A stretch of 64,000 bases of DNA from Chloranthus sessilifolius (GCA_021018995.1 CM037592.1:79735301-79799300), one strand, 5' to 3'; shown: positions 46,470 through 59,348, numbered from the stretch's first letter. Notes: a model not told the origin generated them from the sequence alone. A program made the numbers and translations.

Positions 46470-49330
46470 CATTTGGAAAAGGAAAGATATTAGCTATAAG
46501 GGCTACAAACACAAATACAGGCATATCACTGAAAGGGGCACAACATGCAGAAATGAAGAAACTTACCCTGGGAATTAACTCAGGAGGAGGAACCCTAATC
46601 GGCTCTGTAGATATGCGGGCCTGTTCCTCTACGGCCTTACATAAACCCCCCAAGGAAAGCATCATCAAGGCACCTAAAGGTCCCCTGGACCTCTATAGTC
46701 GAACTACCAGACGTGCCAGTACCGGAGGGACCTGAAGGACCAGCCCTAGATGAAGGACCAGCTCCCGTAGCATTAGCAGTACCCACCGCGGCCCCATCAT
46801 CATCATCAAATTCACCTCCTTGCTCAAACTGTGAAAAGAAATAGGGTTTTCATTAGTCAGAATCAAAAGTCAACCAAAGCTACAGGGAACCGATTTGAAA
46901 GAGAAGGAAGAACTACCTGAGAGTGAGGGCCGCCAAAAGTTATGAAGTTTTCACTAGGAACGAAGCGTGGGAGAAGAGATAGAGAAGGCAAAGATTCATA
47001 TGATATCTGATAGTCTCCGAGCATCAGGAAGGCATTGATAGGGACCCCATTTTGAAGGAATCTAGTAGTAAGCTCCTCTATACTACCCACAGGCGCCATG
47101 ACATCTGCAAGAGGAGCCGAGGGCACAACAGGATAGTCCCAATACTGATGAACTATCCACTCCCCCAGGTAATAAGCCCTGGCCCAAGCCCCATAGAAAA
47201 AGATGATGTGGCGGTCGATGAAGAGGCGAGATGGACCTACAGCGGCTCGATCCCAATAAGGAGACCCAATGTAGGGGTCATATATAATCTACCCAAATCA
47301 AGGAGTGTCCAATCAGTCAAACATGCAGCACGATACAAAGGAGAAACTGGAAAATGTAAAAGAGGAAAAATGGCCTTACCTGCTCTGGGATCAGCAGGTT
47401 GAATTGAGACCTCATGCCCATCTCTAGGTGTTTCATGCCAACATCCCTACGGCGGTGTGTATTCCAATTGCTCATAAGAAGATAAGTGTATATCTTAGAT
47501 TGAAGAAGGGGGCAGCCAGGCTGAAAGTGCAAATACCCCCACGCCTAACGAGTAGTGCATAAGAGACGGGTCAAAAGCAGAAAAAGATTATCCAATTAAA
47601 CTGAGAAAAGCAAAAGAGTCAAAAGTTACCTCCAAAGCAAGCCAAAAGCCGACAAAGAACTCTGCATTTCCAACGGAGATTCGGACTAGGCTGGACATTA
47701 ACACGGCATAGCCAGCCCCGCCCTAGTCATATTTATGCACGTCATTCCAATTGTCCATGAGGCTGAGCAAGGCTAGGGAGACCCGTCCGCCGCTGGCATT
47801 TGTAAAGAGGGTCTTGCCCAAAAGCAAGAGGAGCGAGATGCAGGCCAAAATGATTGCGCTCCTGGGTTCAATGAAAACGTCCATTTCTGGCTGCCCCAGA
47901 TCTAGCAACTCATGCAGCTCAAAAAGATCAGATAGCTAGGATATTTTGACCTCAGTACCATGCAGACTTGTGGAAGGGGAATAAGCCCCTATTAATCGAA
48001 TAATCTCATCCCGATCAGGCACTGCAAGGTTGGCCACCGGAACACCCCCTATCCGGATTCCCGTAATCATGGCCCAATCCACGAGAGTCAGCGTCATCTA
48101 GGCCATGGCCATGTGAAAGGTCATGGTCTCCGGACGGAAACGCTCAATTAGGGCCCTTAGATAGGCCGAGTTAGCTCACATGGCAGGGCATGAAAGGAAC
48201 TCTCCAAAGCCAGCATGTTCAAGCAAACACATCACAATCGGTAGGAGGTAGCGATAAAACTGTTGAAAGTCCAACCACCCCCCTTGAAACACAATCTGGG
48301 GCAAGTCCTGGACCAAGGTAAGAGAGGCATCAGATCATGGAAACACAATAGGATCGCATAAGAAAAAAAGTTGTTTATCCCTTTACCTTGCCGGCAATGC
48401 CGAAATTGGAGATGTGAATATGCTATTGATAGAGGAGACCGACATGGGCGGCCTCGCCCTGCATTTCGTACCAAGAGCCGGTAGGGCGCTCCACCACAAA
48501 GAATTGTTCTCCCTAGGGACTATAGATAATTTCTGACCCCTCTTTTTGTTCTTCCTCCTGTACGTATTCTTCCTCGCTCAACATTCTGGGGCAAATACGA
48601 GCAATCATGTCAGGTTTGATCAAATGATAAGGAACCATTGTGCTATAGGTCAAGGGAAGGTAAGTATGATAATCCCCTCTCTTTTTCAAAAAAATAAAAC
48701 CAAAATAAAAATAAAACAAAAAAAAAAAATTCCCCTTTCATTTACAAAATTAAAAAAAAAAAATATTTTCCTTCCTTTTTTACAAAATTAAAAAAACAAA
48801 AAATCCTTTCTTTATGTGCAATAATAAATAAAAACAAAAAATTATATATACAAAAAAATCCTTTCTTTATGTGCAAAAAAATAAAATAATAATAATAAAA
48901 TAAAATAAAACTTATATATACAAAAAAAAAAATCCTTTCTTTATGTGCAACACTAAACGAACAACAAAAAAATTATATATGTAAAAAATACTCTCTTTAT
49001 GTGCAAAAATAAAAACAAAAAGAAAAAAAAATGATGATATATGTCCTAATTAAACTCATAAAAAAAGAAGAAGCAAAAATAGGGCATCCTTCATGGAATA
49101 AACATCAAACCCATCATTAATAAGCATGCTTACAAGAGAAATAACCCATATATCATATAGAAATGTGAAGATCATGATTACATTGAAAGAAAAATCAAGT
49201 AAAAATGGGTTAACGTAGTTACCTTCAAAGAAAATTGGGGTCCTCGATCCGGCATGGAGCAAGTGTTTAATCGACACGAGCAAGCACCAACAATGAGGCC
49301 CGCTAGAAATCAATGCGAGGGAACCCTAGG
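46470..49330 (-). pseudogene. antisense accessory gene 2 of the Tat element (plant mobile domain, intron-containing)
   Basis: The minus strand reads as a multi-exon gene. Donor-like GT sites follow coding at about 49218 (GAAG/GTAACT), 48382 (GCAAG/GTAAAG), 47634 (TTGGAG/GTAACT), 47381 (GAGCAG/GTAAGG), 46910 (CTCAG/GTAGTT) and 46564. The main exon (about 48310-47635) is the plant mobile domain: VFQGGWLDFQQFYRYL, HAGFGEFLSCPAM, IERFRPETMTFHM, MTLTLVDWAMITGIRIGG, then PRSAIILACISLLLLLGK. Stops within this exon (after CPAM, after FHMAMA and before LSDLF) show decay. A downstream exon has FITFGGPHSQ, and the last part is Gly/Ser/Asp-rich. It is in tandem with antisense gene 1. Host PMD proteins act in silencing and development; the role here is unknown. 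Confidence 0.7.
48690..49050. repeat. A-rich tandem repeat within the accessory gene region
   Basis: Repeats of ATCCTTTCTTTATGTGCAA plus A-rich linkers and TTATATATA, about 60-70 bp per unit. It is probably intronic to antisense gene 2. Confidence 0.75.
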
Positions 49331-49430
49331 AGGAGGTTTCATTTTATTTTAGAGAGAGGGAAGAGAATGCTTTTGAAAATAACCCTCGTTTGGCTCGGGC
49401 TCGGGGGGCTTAAATTCCTCCCCAGGCTTG

Positions 49431-49555
49431 CTTGGCGCATGTATTACATGCACCAAGTGTATTTTGGCCCCTACTTGGCCTGGCGCAAGTAATATATGAG
49501 CCAGGCTACTTTTGGGCTGGTTTCAGGCTAGGTGTGGATTATACGCACCTAGCCT
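49431..49555. promoter_or_regulatory. three palindromic elements upstream of antisense gene 2
   Basis: 49431-49457 (CTTGGCGCATGTATTACATG..), 49479-49505 (CCTGGCGCAAGTAATATATG..) and 49525-49555 (a diverged version, GCTAGGTG/CACCTAGC) form inverted repeats of the same design as 45743-45767, about 100-225 bp upstream of the first candidate exon. Confidence 0.75.
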
Positions 49556-49689
49556 GACTTTTTTATTTTGTTTTGTTGTTCTTTAGGTGCACACCCCCCC
49601 CAAATGGCATATAACCTCTCATTTGACTTGCCCCGGAAGCTGTGCTAGAATAAATGGATTGAGATCAATGAGCATACTCAAAGAATCCT

Positions 49690-49945
49690 GATCATACATA
49701 AAATGGCATAAAAACTAAAAACATTCACATAAAATCATAGCAAAAAGTCCAAAAAATTCACATAAAATCATAGCAAAAAGTCCAAAAAAATTAACATAAA
49801 ATGATACAAAAAAAAATCCAAAACAATTCACATAAAATAAAACAAAAATCCACATAAAATCATAAAAAATTCCATACAAAAATCCACATAAAATCACAAA
49901 AAATTCCATACAAAAACTCCACATAAAATTATAAAAAGTTTAAAG
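49690..49945. repeat. CACATAAAATCATA minisatellite
   Basis: About eight units of 25-36 bp built on CACATAAAATCATAGCAAAAAGTCC. The antisense frame through it is low-complexity Phe/Tyr/Met and not a gene. 49946-50500 shows no further feature. Confidence 0.8.
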
Positions 49946-50500
49946 AAAAGTGGCACGTACTCCCAAAAAGTGTTGCGACATCAATTCGCTCCACTCGGGT
50001 AGTCATGCTATATCAACTTTGAGATCGTTGGGTTCACCCAAAGACCTCTAAACTTACTTCATGCAGGGGCACCCGTGACTGGTCAGATGGGGCAATCAAT
50101 GCCTCATATGATCGGATGCAAACTGTGGACCTTTGCATATTTGTTTCGCCCCTATCTTTAAGTATGGTCAATCACCCTCTTACACATGAAGCGGTTGGAT
50201 TCAAAATGAAACTTGAACATCAAATATCTTCAATCATCTCAAGAAGCGAACATTTTCCCAGTATATTGGGCTTTCGCAACTTTCTCCATCTCGGTTATGC
50301 TCAGTAATGTTGCTAAGCGTTTGGGAACCGATAATCATGAGAAACAGACATTTTTTTATATATACAGGGCTTTGGTTTACTCACCATGTTACTCACCTAT
50401 TGTTTGAGGTTCGTTTTGAATAAAATGGACCCGTCAGTAATGCCTTGGGCCTCTTCGGATGTCTCTTATCTTTGACATTCGATCGTTAGTGATCGGATAC

Positions 50501-50510
50501 CAAAGAGGGG
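50501..50510 (+). other. polypurine tract of the Tat element
   Basis: CAAAGAGGGG followed by CATC and the LTR start TGTAGACACCC, the layout usual in Tat elements. Confidence 0.75.
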
Positions 50511-50932
50511 CATCTGTAGACACCCAAATTTGGCCCAAGGCCAGATCGAAACACACTTCAAGAGAGGCACACTTCTGAGCTTCCAATGGCAAGTATCGTA
50601 ACCTTAGGAACCTACCCAAAACCTTAGGAGTCATCTCAAACCCTTAGGAATCACCCTGACCCCTTAGACACCTCCTGAACCTTTAAAAACCAATCCCAAC
50701 CTTTAAAATCCCTTTCGAACCCATACCTAGACTTTCCCGGCTAATGATCAAAGACTGGTGCACCAAGACTAGTTGAGATCTTCTACTATAATCAAATCAT
50801 ATATAATTAAAAAGTAGAAGTCTTCAGCATTTCAACAAGCTAAGAATCACCTCAATCGGAGTTGTACATCGAAAGATATAGCATTCCAAAAATTCTGACA
50901 AATTACGATTTTGGGTGGGGATCATATGGGAT

Positions 50933-51058
50933 TTGGCGCATGTAATACATGCGCCAGCCTTATGTGGGTCCCCTCGCAGGCAAAGAACTTCCCAAGTACT
51001 GTTTGGCACTATTTTACTGTACCTAAGCTTGGCGCAGGTATTTGTTGCACCAGGCTTA
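50933..51058. promoter_or_regulatory. palindromic elements in the Tat LTR
   Basis: 50933-50957 is the 25-bp palindrome seen at 45743-45767, with one change (TTGGCGCATGTA...). 51024-51058 is a longer, diverged inverted repeat (TAAGCTTGGCGCAGGT ... ACCAGGCTTA). They lie about 280-400 bp upstream of the LTR TATA box. Confidence 0.8.
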
Positions 51059-51333
51059 GCTACAGTAACTGTGGGTTTTTGCTTGAATTTCATCTTTGGG
51101 GCTTGACTTATTGACCATCTTGATATCCTGGGTGTGTTTTATTTGTTCTGTTGTACCCTTCCTTATCCTATTTGCAACCCTTAAGTGATTTGAAATACTA
51201 CCCTATCATCTACCATTGAATCCCCTTTCACACCTTTCTAAGCTTAAAAAATCCTAGGAAACCTTAGATGCTGGATTACCTAATTGCTAATCCAACTTAA
51301 GCCTCTAAGCATCCTCCTAACCTCTCCTTTTCC

Positions 51334-51342
51334 TATAAATAG
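51334..51342 (+). promoter_or_regulatory. TATA box of the Tat LTR
   Basis: TATAAATAG in a C/T-rich context, about 800 bp into the LTR. Confidence 0.65.
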
Positions 51343-54023
51343 AGAGGCACCCCTCCCTTTACAAAGGCTTGAAAAAAATTCCTAAGTGAGAAAAGTTTAA
51401 AAGAGAGCTATTTTCACATTTGGTGCACCATTCTCCATGCAAATTCAAGAACTTAAAAGTTTCCTTTAGACCCCCTCTTCCATAAAAAATCCCTTAGTTT
51501 AGGTGAGAGTCATCCTCTAGCCTTCCCTCTCTACCTCTTAGCTTTCAAGCCCTAGGAGCTAGAATCCTTGTTCTAACCATACAAGCCATTGGAAGCTCAT
51601 CAAATCACACCTACGAAAAGGTCCATAGCGCTGTAACAAGGGCCCGAGAGCTCCGACCCTCCCCTCTATTCCTCTACCTTCTTAGTTTTTCCTCTATCCA
51701 CTCATTTGTGCCGTTACGCCATCCAAATTTTGACAAAAGTGGAGGGGCACAAAGAGGATTGTTAGTGCCTTAGGGCAAAGGGGAGTACTTTTTCCTTTTA
51801 TTTTATTTTTGTTTTGGCCACAAGTAGAGACCGCATTAAGCAGGTTGATCGGGTGCCTAACACTTTCCCGATCGATAACCGAAGCTCCTACCTAAGAGCC
51901 TTTGGTGTGAATCGGTAAATCAGAGTCATATTAGTGGCACTTCGGTGCTTATAAAATTGATTTGGGTTTCCCAGGACATCGAAATCTTTGGGTAGTGACT
52001 CTAAGTTTTTCACGAGTATGCATCGTCGCGACAGGTTCGATCAAAATCCATGGTTGCACAGTCACATAAGAGTCTATTATTGACTCTTACAAGTCTAACA
52101 AAGACTCAAGGGAGTCCAGTAGGACTTGGATTCGTTATTCACTGACATCATAGACATGTGAGACTCTAAGGAGTCATATTCAAATGACGATTATGTAACT
52201 ATGGGTCACATGAAAACCTATTATTGGCTCTTATAAGTCGAATAAAGACTCAAGTGAGTCCAATAGGCCTTGCATTCGTTATTCACTTACATCAGAGTCA
52301 TATTAGATTCTAATAAGTCATGAAAAAATAACGTTTATGTAACTCTGGGCTACATAAGAGTCTATTATTGACTCTTATAAGTCTAACAAAGACTCAAGTG
52401 AGTCCATTAGGCATGACATTCGTTGTTCGCTGACATCAGAGTTTTGTTAGACTTCTACGAGTCTTGTACAAGCAACGATTATGTAACTCTTGGTCACACA
52501 GGAGTCTATTATTGACTCTTATAAGTCTAATAAAGACTCAAGTGAGTCCTGTTGACTATGCATTTGTTATTCACTGATATCAGAGTCATGCTAGACTCTA
52601 ATGAATCATATACAAATGACGATTATGTAACTCTGGGTCACATAAGAGTTTATTATTGACTCTTATAAATCTAACAAAGGCTCAAGTGAGTCTAGTAGGC
52701 CTTGCATTCATTATTCACTTACATTAGAGTCATATTTAACTTTAACGAGTCATGTACATATGATTGTAGGTGACATAAGAGTCTATTATTGACTCTTATA
52801 AGGCTAACAAACACTGAAGTGAGTCCATTAGGCCTTGCATTTGCTATTCACTGACATCAGAGTCCTGCTAAACTCTAATGAGTTATGTACAAGTGACAAT
52901 TATATAACTTTGGGTCATATAAGAGTCTATTATTGACTCTTATTAGTCTAACAAAGACACACGTGAGTCCAGAAGGCCTTAGATTCGCTATTCATTGACA
53001 TCAGAGTTATGTTAGACTCTAATGAATCATGTACAAATGACGATTATATCACTGTGAGTCACATATGAATCTACTATTGACTCTTATAAGTATAACAAAG
53101 ACTCAAGAGAGTCCAGTAGGCCTTGGATTCGTTATTTATTGGCATTAGAGTCATTTAGACTCTAAGGAGTCATATATGATTACATTACTCTGGGTCACAT
53201 AAGAGTCTATTATTGACTCTTATAAGTCTAATAAAGCCTCAAGTGAGTCCAGTAGGCCTTGCATTCGTTACTCATTGGCATCAGAATCATGTTAGACTCT
53301 AATGAGTCATGTACAAATGACGATTATGTAACTCTAGGTCACATAAGAGTCTATTATTGACTCTTATAAGTCTAAGAAAGACTCAAGTGAGTTCAGAAAG
53401 CCATTCATTCGTTATTCACTGACATTAGAGTCATGCTAGACTCTAATGAGTCATGTATAAATGTCGATTATATAACTCTAGGTCACATAAGAGTTTATTA
53501 TTAACTCTTATAAGTCTAACAAAGACTCAAGTGAGTCCAGTAGGCCTTACATTCGTTATTCACTGACATCCGAGTCATACTAGACTCTAGTGAATCATTT
53601 ACAAATGATGACTATGTCACTCTGGGTCACATAAGAGTCTTTTATTGACTCTTATAAGTCTAACAAAGACTCAACTGAGTCAAGTAGGCCTAAGATTCAT
53701 TAATCACTTGCATTAGAGTCACGTTAAACTCTAAGGAGTCATGTTCAAATGACGATTATCTAACTTTGGGTCATTTAAGAGTCTATATTTGACTCTTTTA
53801 TGTCTAACGAAGACACAAGTGAGTCCAATAGACCTTGGATTCGTTGTTAACTTACATTAGAGTCATATTAGACTCTAAGGAATCATGTGTAAATGATGAT
53901 TATGTAACTCTGAGTCTTATAAGTGCCTATTATTGACCCTTATAAGTCTAACAAAGACTCAAGTGAGTCCTGTAGGCTTTGCATTCATTATTCACTGGCA
54001 TCAGAATCATGCTTGAATCATGA

Positions 54024-54185
54024 CACTACAAAACACAAGATTATTAGAGGTAGCCTAAAACTACTGCTATTAACAAAAAGTTGCCGCTAATGCCCATGCC
54101 GCTAATAGTCTTTAATAGTTTTTTGTTGATAGTGCCAGTTTTTTGCTCAAAAAAACTGCCGCTAATAATCTACTTTTGTGTAGTG
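54024..54185. mobile_element. CACTA-type MITE, copy 1 (162 bp, TSD TGA)
   Basis: The termini are CACTACAAAACAC and GTGTAGTG, with TGA on both sides (54021-54023, 54186-54188). The interior has repeated TGCCGCTAAT phrases in both orientations. A 3-bp duplication and CACTA ends fit En/Spm-type MITEs. Confidence 0.85.
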
Positions 54186-56900
54186 TGAGTCATTTACAAA
54201 TGACGATTATGTAACTTTGATTCATAGAAGAGTCTATTATTGACCCTTATAAGTCTAACAAAGACTCAAGTGAGTCCAGTAAGCCTTGCATTTGTTATTC
54301 ACAAACATCAGAGTCATGTTAGACTCTAATGAGCCATGTACAAATGACGATTGTGAAACTCTAGGTCACATAAGAGTCTATTATTTACTCTTATAAGCCT
54401 AACAAAGACTCAAATGACTCTAGTAGGCTTGCATTGTTTATTCACTGACTTCGGAGTTATGCTAGACTCTAATGAATCATGTACAAATGATGATTATATC
54501 ACTCAAGGTCACATCTGAGTCTATTATTGACTCTTATAAGTCTAAAAAAGACTCAAGTGAGTCCAGTGGATCTTGCATTCGTTATTCACTGACATCAGAG
54601 TCATGTTAGACTTTAATGAGTCATGTACAAATGACTCTGGGTCACGTAAGAGTCTGTTATTTACTCTAATTAGGCTAACAAACACTGAAGTGAGTCCAGT
54701 AGGCCTTGCATTCGTTATTCACTGACATCAGAGTCATGTTAGACTCTAATGAGACATCTACAAATGACGATTATGTAACTCTAGGTAACCTAAGAGACTA
54801 TTATTGACAGTTATAAGTCTAACAAAGACTGAAGTGAGTCGAGTAGCCCTTGCTTTCATTTTTCACTGACATCAAAGTCATGCTAGATGCTAATGAATTA
54901 CTTAAAAATGACGATTATGTCACTTTGGGTCACAAATGAGTTAATTATTGACTCTTATAAGTCTAACAGAGACTCAAGTGGGTCCAATAGGACTTGGATT
55001 CGTTATTCACTGACATTAGAGTTATGTTAGACTCTAAGGAGTCATGCACAAATAATGATTATGTAACTCTGGGTCATATAAGACTCTATTATTGACTCTT
55101 ACAAGTCTAACAAAGACTCAAGTGAGTCTAATAGGACTTGGATTCATTATTCACTGACATCAGAGACATGTGAAACTCTAAGGAGTCATGTTCAAGTGAC
55201 GATTATGTAACTCTGGGTCACATGAGAGTCCATTATTGACTCTTATAAGTCTAACAAAGACTCAAGTGAGTCCAGTAGGCCTTTCATTCGTTATTCACTT
55301 GCATCAGAGTCGTGTTAGATTCTAATAAGTCGTGAACAAATGACGTTTATGTAACTCTGGGTCACATAAAAGTCTATTATTGACTCTTATAAGTCTAATA
55401 AAGAATCAAGTGAGTCCATTAGGCCTGACATTTGTTGTTCACTAAAATCAGAGTTTTGTTAGACTTCTACGAGTCTTGTACAAGCGATGATTATGTAACT
55501 CTTGGTCACACAGGAGTCTATTATTTACTCTTATAAGTCTAACAAAAATTCAAGTGAGTCAAGTAGGCCTTGCATTCGCTATTCACTGACATTAGAGTCA
55601 TGTTAGACTCTAATGAGTCATGTACAAATGACGATTATCTAACTTTGGGTCACGTAAAAGCCTTTTATTGACTCTTATAAGTCTAACAAAGACTCAAGTG
55701 ATTCCAGTAGCTCTTGCATTCATTATTCACTAACATCAAAGCCATGTTTGACTTTAACGAGTCATGTACAAATGACTACGGGTGACATAAGAGTCTATTA
55801 TTGACTCTTATAAGACTAACAAACACTGAAGTGAGTCCAGTAGGCCTTGCATTCTTTTTTCACTGACATTAGAGTCCTGTTAAACTCTAATAAGTCATGT
55901 ACAAATGGCAATTATGTAACTCTAGGTCATGTAAGAGTCTATTATTGACTCTTATAAGTCTAACAAAGACTCACATGAGTCCAGTAGGCCTTGGATTCCT
56001 TATTCACTGACATCAGAGTTATGTTAGACTCTAATGAATGATGTAAAAATGACGATTATGTCACAGTGGGTCACATAAGAATCTACTATTGACTCGTATG
56101 AGTTTAAAAAAGACTCAAGTGAGTCCAGTAGGCCTTGAATTTGTTAGTTACTGACGTTAGCGTCATTTAGACTCTAAGGAGTCATGTACAAATGACGATT
56201 ACGAAACTCTGGGTCACATAAGAGTCTATTATTGACTCGTATAAGTCTAACAAAGACTCAAGCGAGTGCAGTAGGCCTTGCATTCGTTACTCACTGGCAT
56301 CAGAGTCATGTTAGACTCTAATGAGTCATGTACAAATGACGATTATGTAACTCTGGGTCACATAGGAGTCTATTATTGACTCTTATAAGTCTAATAAAGA
56401 CTCCAGTGAGTCTAGAAGGCCATTCATTCGTTATTCACTGACATCAGAGTCATGCTAGACTTTAATGAGTCATGTATAAATGTCAATTATGTAACTTTGG
56501 GTCACATAAGAGTCTATTATTAACTCTTATAAGTCTAACAAAGAATCAAGGGAGTCTAGTAGGCCTTGCATTCGTTATTCAGTGACATCCGAGTCATGCT
56601 AGACTCTAATGAATCATTTACAAATGACGACTATGTCACTCTAGGTCACATAAGAGTCTCTTGTTCACTCTTATAAGTCAAACAAAGACTCAAGTGAGTT
56701 AAGTAGGCTTATGATTCATTAATCACTGACATTAGAGTCATGTTAGACTCTAAGGAGTCATGTTCAAATGACGATTATGGAACTCTGGGTCTTATAAGTG
56801 TCTATTATTGACCCTTATAAGTCTAACAAAGACTCAATTGAGCCCAGTATGATTTGCATTCGTTATTAACTGGCATCAGAGTCATGTTTGACTCTCATGG

Positions 56901-57060
56901 TACTACAAAAAATAAGACTATTAGTGACAGCCTAAAACTATTGCTATTAACAAAAAACTGCCGCTAATGCCCTCACCGCTATAGTCATTAATAGTTTTTT
57001 GTTAATAGTGGTGTTTTTTGCTCCAAAAAATTGCTGCTAATAATCTATTTTTTTGTAGTG
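56901..57060. mobile_element. CACTA-type MITE, copy 2 (160 bp)
   Basis: The same element at the same position of its 144-bp unit, with the same flanking variants (ACTTTGATTCATAGAAGAG, TTGACCCTTATAAG). It was copied with the array rather than inserted independently. The first base is T instead of C and the 3-bp flank has diverged. Confidence 0.85.
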
Positions 57061-57156
57061 TGTCATTTACGAATGACGATTATGTAACTTTGATTCATAG
57101 AAGAGTCTATTATTGACCCTTATAAGTCTAACAAAGACTCAAGTGAGTCCAGTAAG

Positions 57157-59348
57157 TGTCATGACCCCAGATTTTTAGGAATCATGCACATCTTATACCA
57201 TGCACGCGTATGTGTGGTTCACAAGGAAACAAGAAATAACATGTATACGCTATGTGTGTATGTGAGAAACACACTAACTTTCACTAATAAGTATATAAGT
57301 AAAAAGAAAGAAGAGAGGAAATTGTAAAAGAAGGTTAGGTTCGTTGGTGTAAGCCCGTAGAAGATTTTGGGGAAGGCTAGATGAGGAACCATGAAGAGCT
57401 TTTCATCTAGTTGAAACTTGGATCGAGTTTACATCAAATACATCGATCGAGGTATGATTTAAATGTGTTTATGGTGATTAGATAATGTAGGGAGGAATTA
57501 TAAAAAGGTCTTTTTATGTTATTTAATGCTAATAAGACATTGGATAAAAGAAGGAATTATATTCTCGAATGAATCGAACACTTGTATCTATCGTGGTTCG
57601 CTCGAGCGACCTATTTGGCTCGCTTGAGCGAGGATAGAATATAAATCTGAGTATATTTTCGTTATGGGCTCGCTCGAGCGAGACCTATAGTATATGGGAA
57701 GCTAGCTCGAGCGAGGCTTTATGTAGCTCATTTTAACCGCTCGAGCGACCTCGTTTTAACTGCTCAAGCGATGAAAGGTACTCGCTCGCACGAGGGTTAG
57801 TACCTCGTTTTAACTGCTCGTGCGAGATTAAGTACTCGCTCGAGCGAGGCTAAGTGACCGCTCGAGCGAGGAATAGTGCTCACTCGCGCGAGGAACTACG
57901 CGGGTTGTATTAAATTTTAGCACAGTTCATGGGAGCTGTGTGCTCCAAAGGCCCTAGTGACCATTCTAAGCATGTTCTTAACGCATGCAATGTAGATTGA
58001 CGTGGGGATCGTTACGTATCACCGCTACGAGAGAGGACTACTTTGGATTTGCTTTGAGGTAGGGAATATCTTGAAACATGTACTTTAATTCGTCAAACAT
58101 CATGTATGTAGAGTATCTCAATCATATAGAGCAGCTCAAGAAAATCGTCATATTAAATGTGTTTTCCAACATGTGTGTGTGTGTAGGAATCTAAAAGGAG
58201 GTCATGAGGTCCCCAGGGGACATAGAATTGTAACATTGGGTATCGTAGTGATGCATTAAATCTGTAGCATCCCAGGGATGCATATGAAGCCAAATGATAA
58301 AACAAAAGAAGAACAAGAAGGCCTAATATAATATAATTAGCACAATCACGGTGAATAACTATATGTAGAGCACACTTGGTATTTTTGTTATTTAAGGTTT
58401 ATTTAGAATACCCCACCGACGTGGCGGGATACCCACGACTGACTCGACAAGATATCCATGACTGGTACCGTACACCCTAGCACATCCCAGGGATGTTAAA
58501 TTAAGAATAGACTCCGCCGCCTAAGAGAAAGGGGCCTGGGTAGTATTGAAATATAATGCATAACAAGTGTCTATTTAGACGACGATGGTGGGTATTCCAT
58601 CGGGGCTTGATGCTATATTGCTCGGGGATTACTTAAATTAAGATTTAAGTGATTAGGCCGAATCCGTTACCATAATAGTAAGATGAGAATAATAAAGTCA
58701 TGCAAAGTAACAGTGTATCCATCATTTTACTTCCGTGTGTTTCAATTTGTCTTTCAGCAGTTCTATCAGATAAATCATGCTTTTAAACTATTTTTAATAT
58801 ACATGTGAGAGCTTAATCTATATGTTTACTGTGTTTCCCTATTGAGCTAGGATGTAGCTCACCCCCCCTTAGACTATACGTCCCAGGTCCAGGACTAGCG
58901 GTAGTGGAGACTTCTGGAGACGTTGATCCAGGGGATTCAGATTTCGTGCCTACAGAAGAGTCAGAGCCTCCTCCTGAGGAATTCTTCTAAGAGACCCATT
59001 GCGTACTTTGAGAGTGAGTTGAGAGTATTAGGTAAGGCTCGGTATGTCAAGCCTCTTTATTTAAATGTAATTAAATACTGTTATTCTTTTGACAAACCGT
59101 CTGGGATGAACTGTTATCGCCAACGATTTGGGTAAGTTCTTATGCCCATGAGTTGGCATGGGACAAGAACTGTCTTTAGAGACCCTATTTATTTTAAATA
59201 TATGAGCGCTTGTTTAGAGTAGATACATGTGTCTTAATTGCAATTTTTGGCTTGTATATACCATTGCTTCGTAAAGAATCATAGGGCACGGCCTTGAGGG
59301 TCGTGCTGATGGCGCGGGTTTCGGGGTACCAAAATTTGGGCTGTCACA
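57157..59348 (+). mobile_element. 2192-bp solo LTR, Tekay family, target duplication GTAAG
   Basis: It starts TGTCATGACCCCAGATTTTT, ends GGGCTGTCACA and is flanked by GTAAG (57152-57156, 59349-59353). It is alignable throughout with the Tekay 3' LTR at 39461-41580. No internal region, so it formed by LTR-LTR recombination. The empty site is visible at about 54279-54290 in the other higher-order copy (CCAGTAAGCCTTGC). The small ORF at 58923-59135 is LTR sequence. Confidence 0.95.
57597..57893. repeat. CTCGCTCGAGCGAG palindrome cluster in the solo LTR
   Basis: Eleven copies or variants (for example GCTCGCTTGAGCGAGG, CTCGCTCGCACGAGG), three more than in the related LTR at 39461. The cluster changes copy number between family members. 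Confidence 0.9.

Larger units (their letters stand above)
50515..52060 (+). mobile_element. 3' LTR of the Tat element (about 1546 bp)
   Basis: It starts TGTAGACACCCAAATTTGGC just after the polypurine tract and ends GGTTGCACA, beyond which the 144-bp array resumes with GTCACATAAGAG. A good TATA box (TATAAATAG, 51334-51342) is present, so transcription should begin near 51365. The 5' LTR is lost, so no target duplication can be checked; an earlier end at GCGACA (52033) is possible. Confidence 0.75.
52061..57156 (+). repeat. 144-bp tandem array, central forward block (about 33 units)
   Basis: The array continues in the same orientation as 31340-35723. Variant units recur in order: TTTTGTTAGACTTCTACGAG at about 52442 and 55452, GGCTAACAAACACTGAAGTG-type units near 52803 and 55819, and the CACTA-type MITE at 54024 and 56901. 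The block therefore contains a duplicated higher-order unit of about 2.9-3.0 kb. The solo LTR splits the unit at 57156. Confidence 0.95.

Noticed and set aside
50515..52033. Shorter Tat LTR ending at GCGACA
   Set aside because: Kept as an alternative only. The array resumes at 52061, so the extra 27 bases would otherwise be unexplained.
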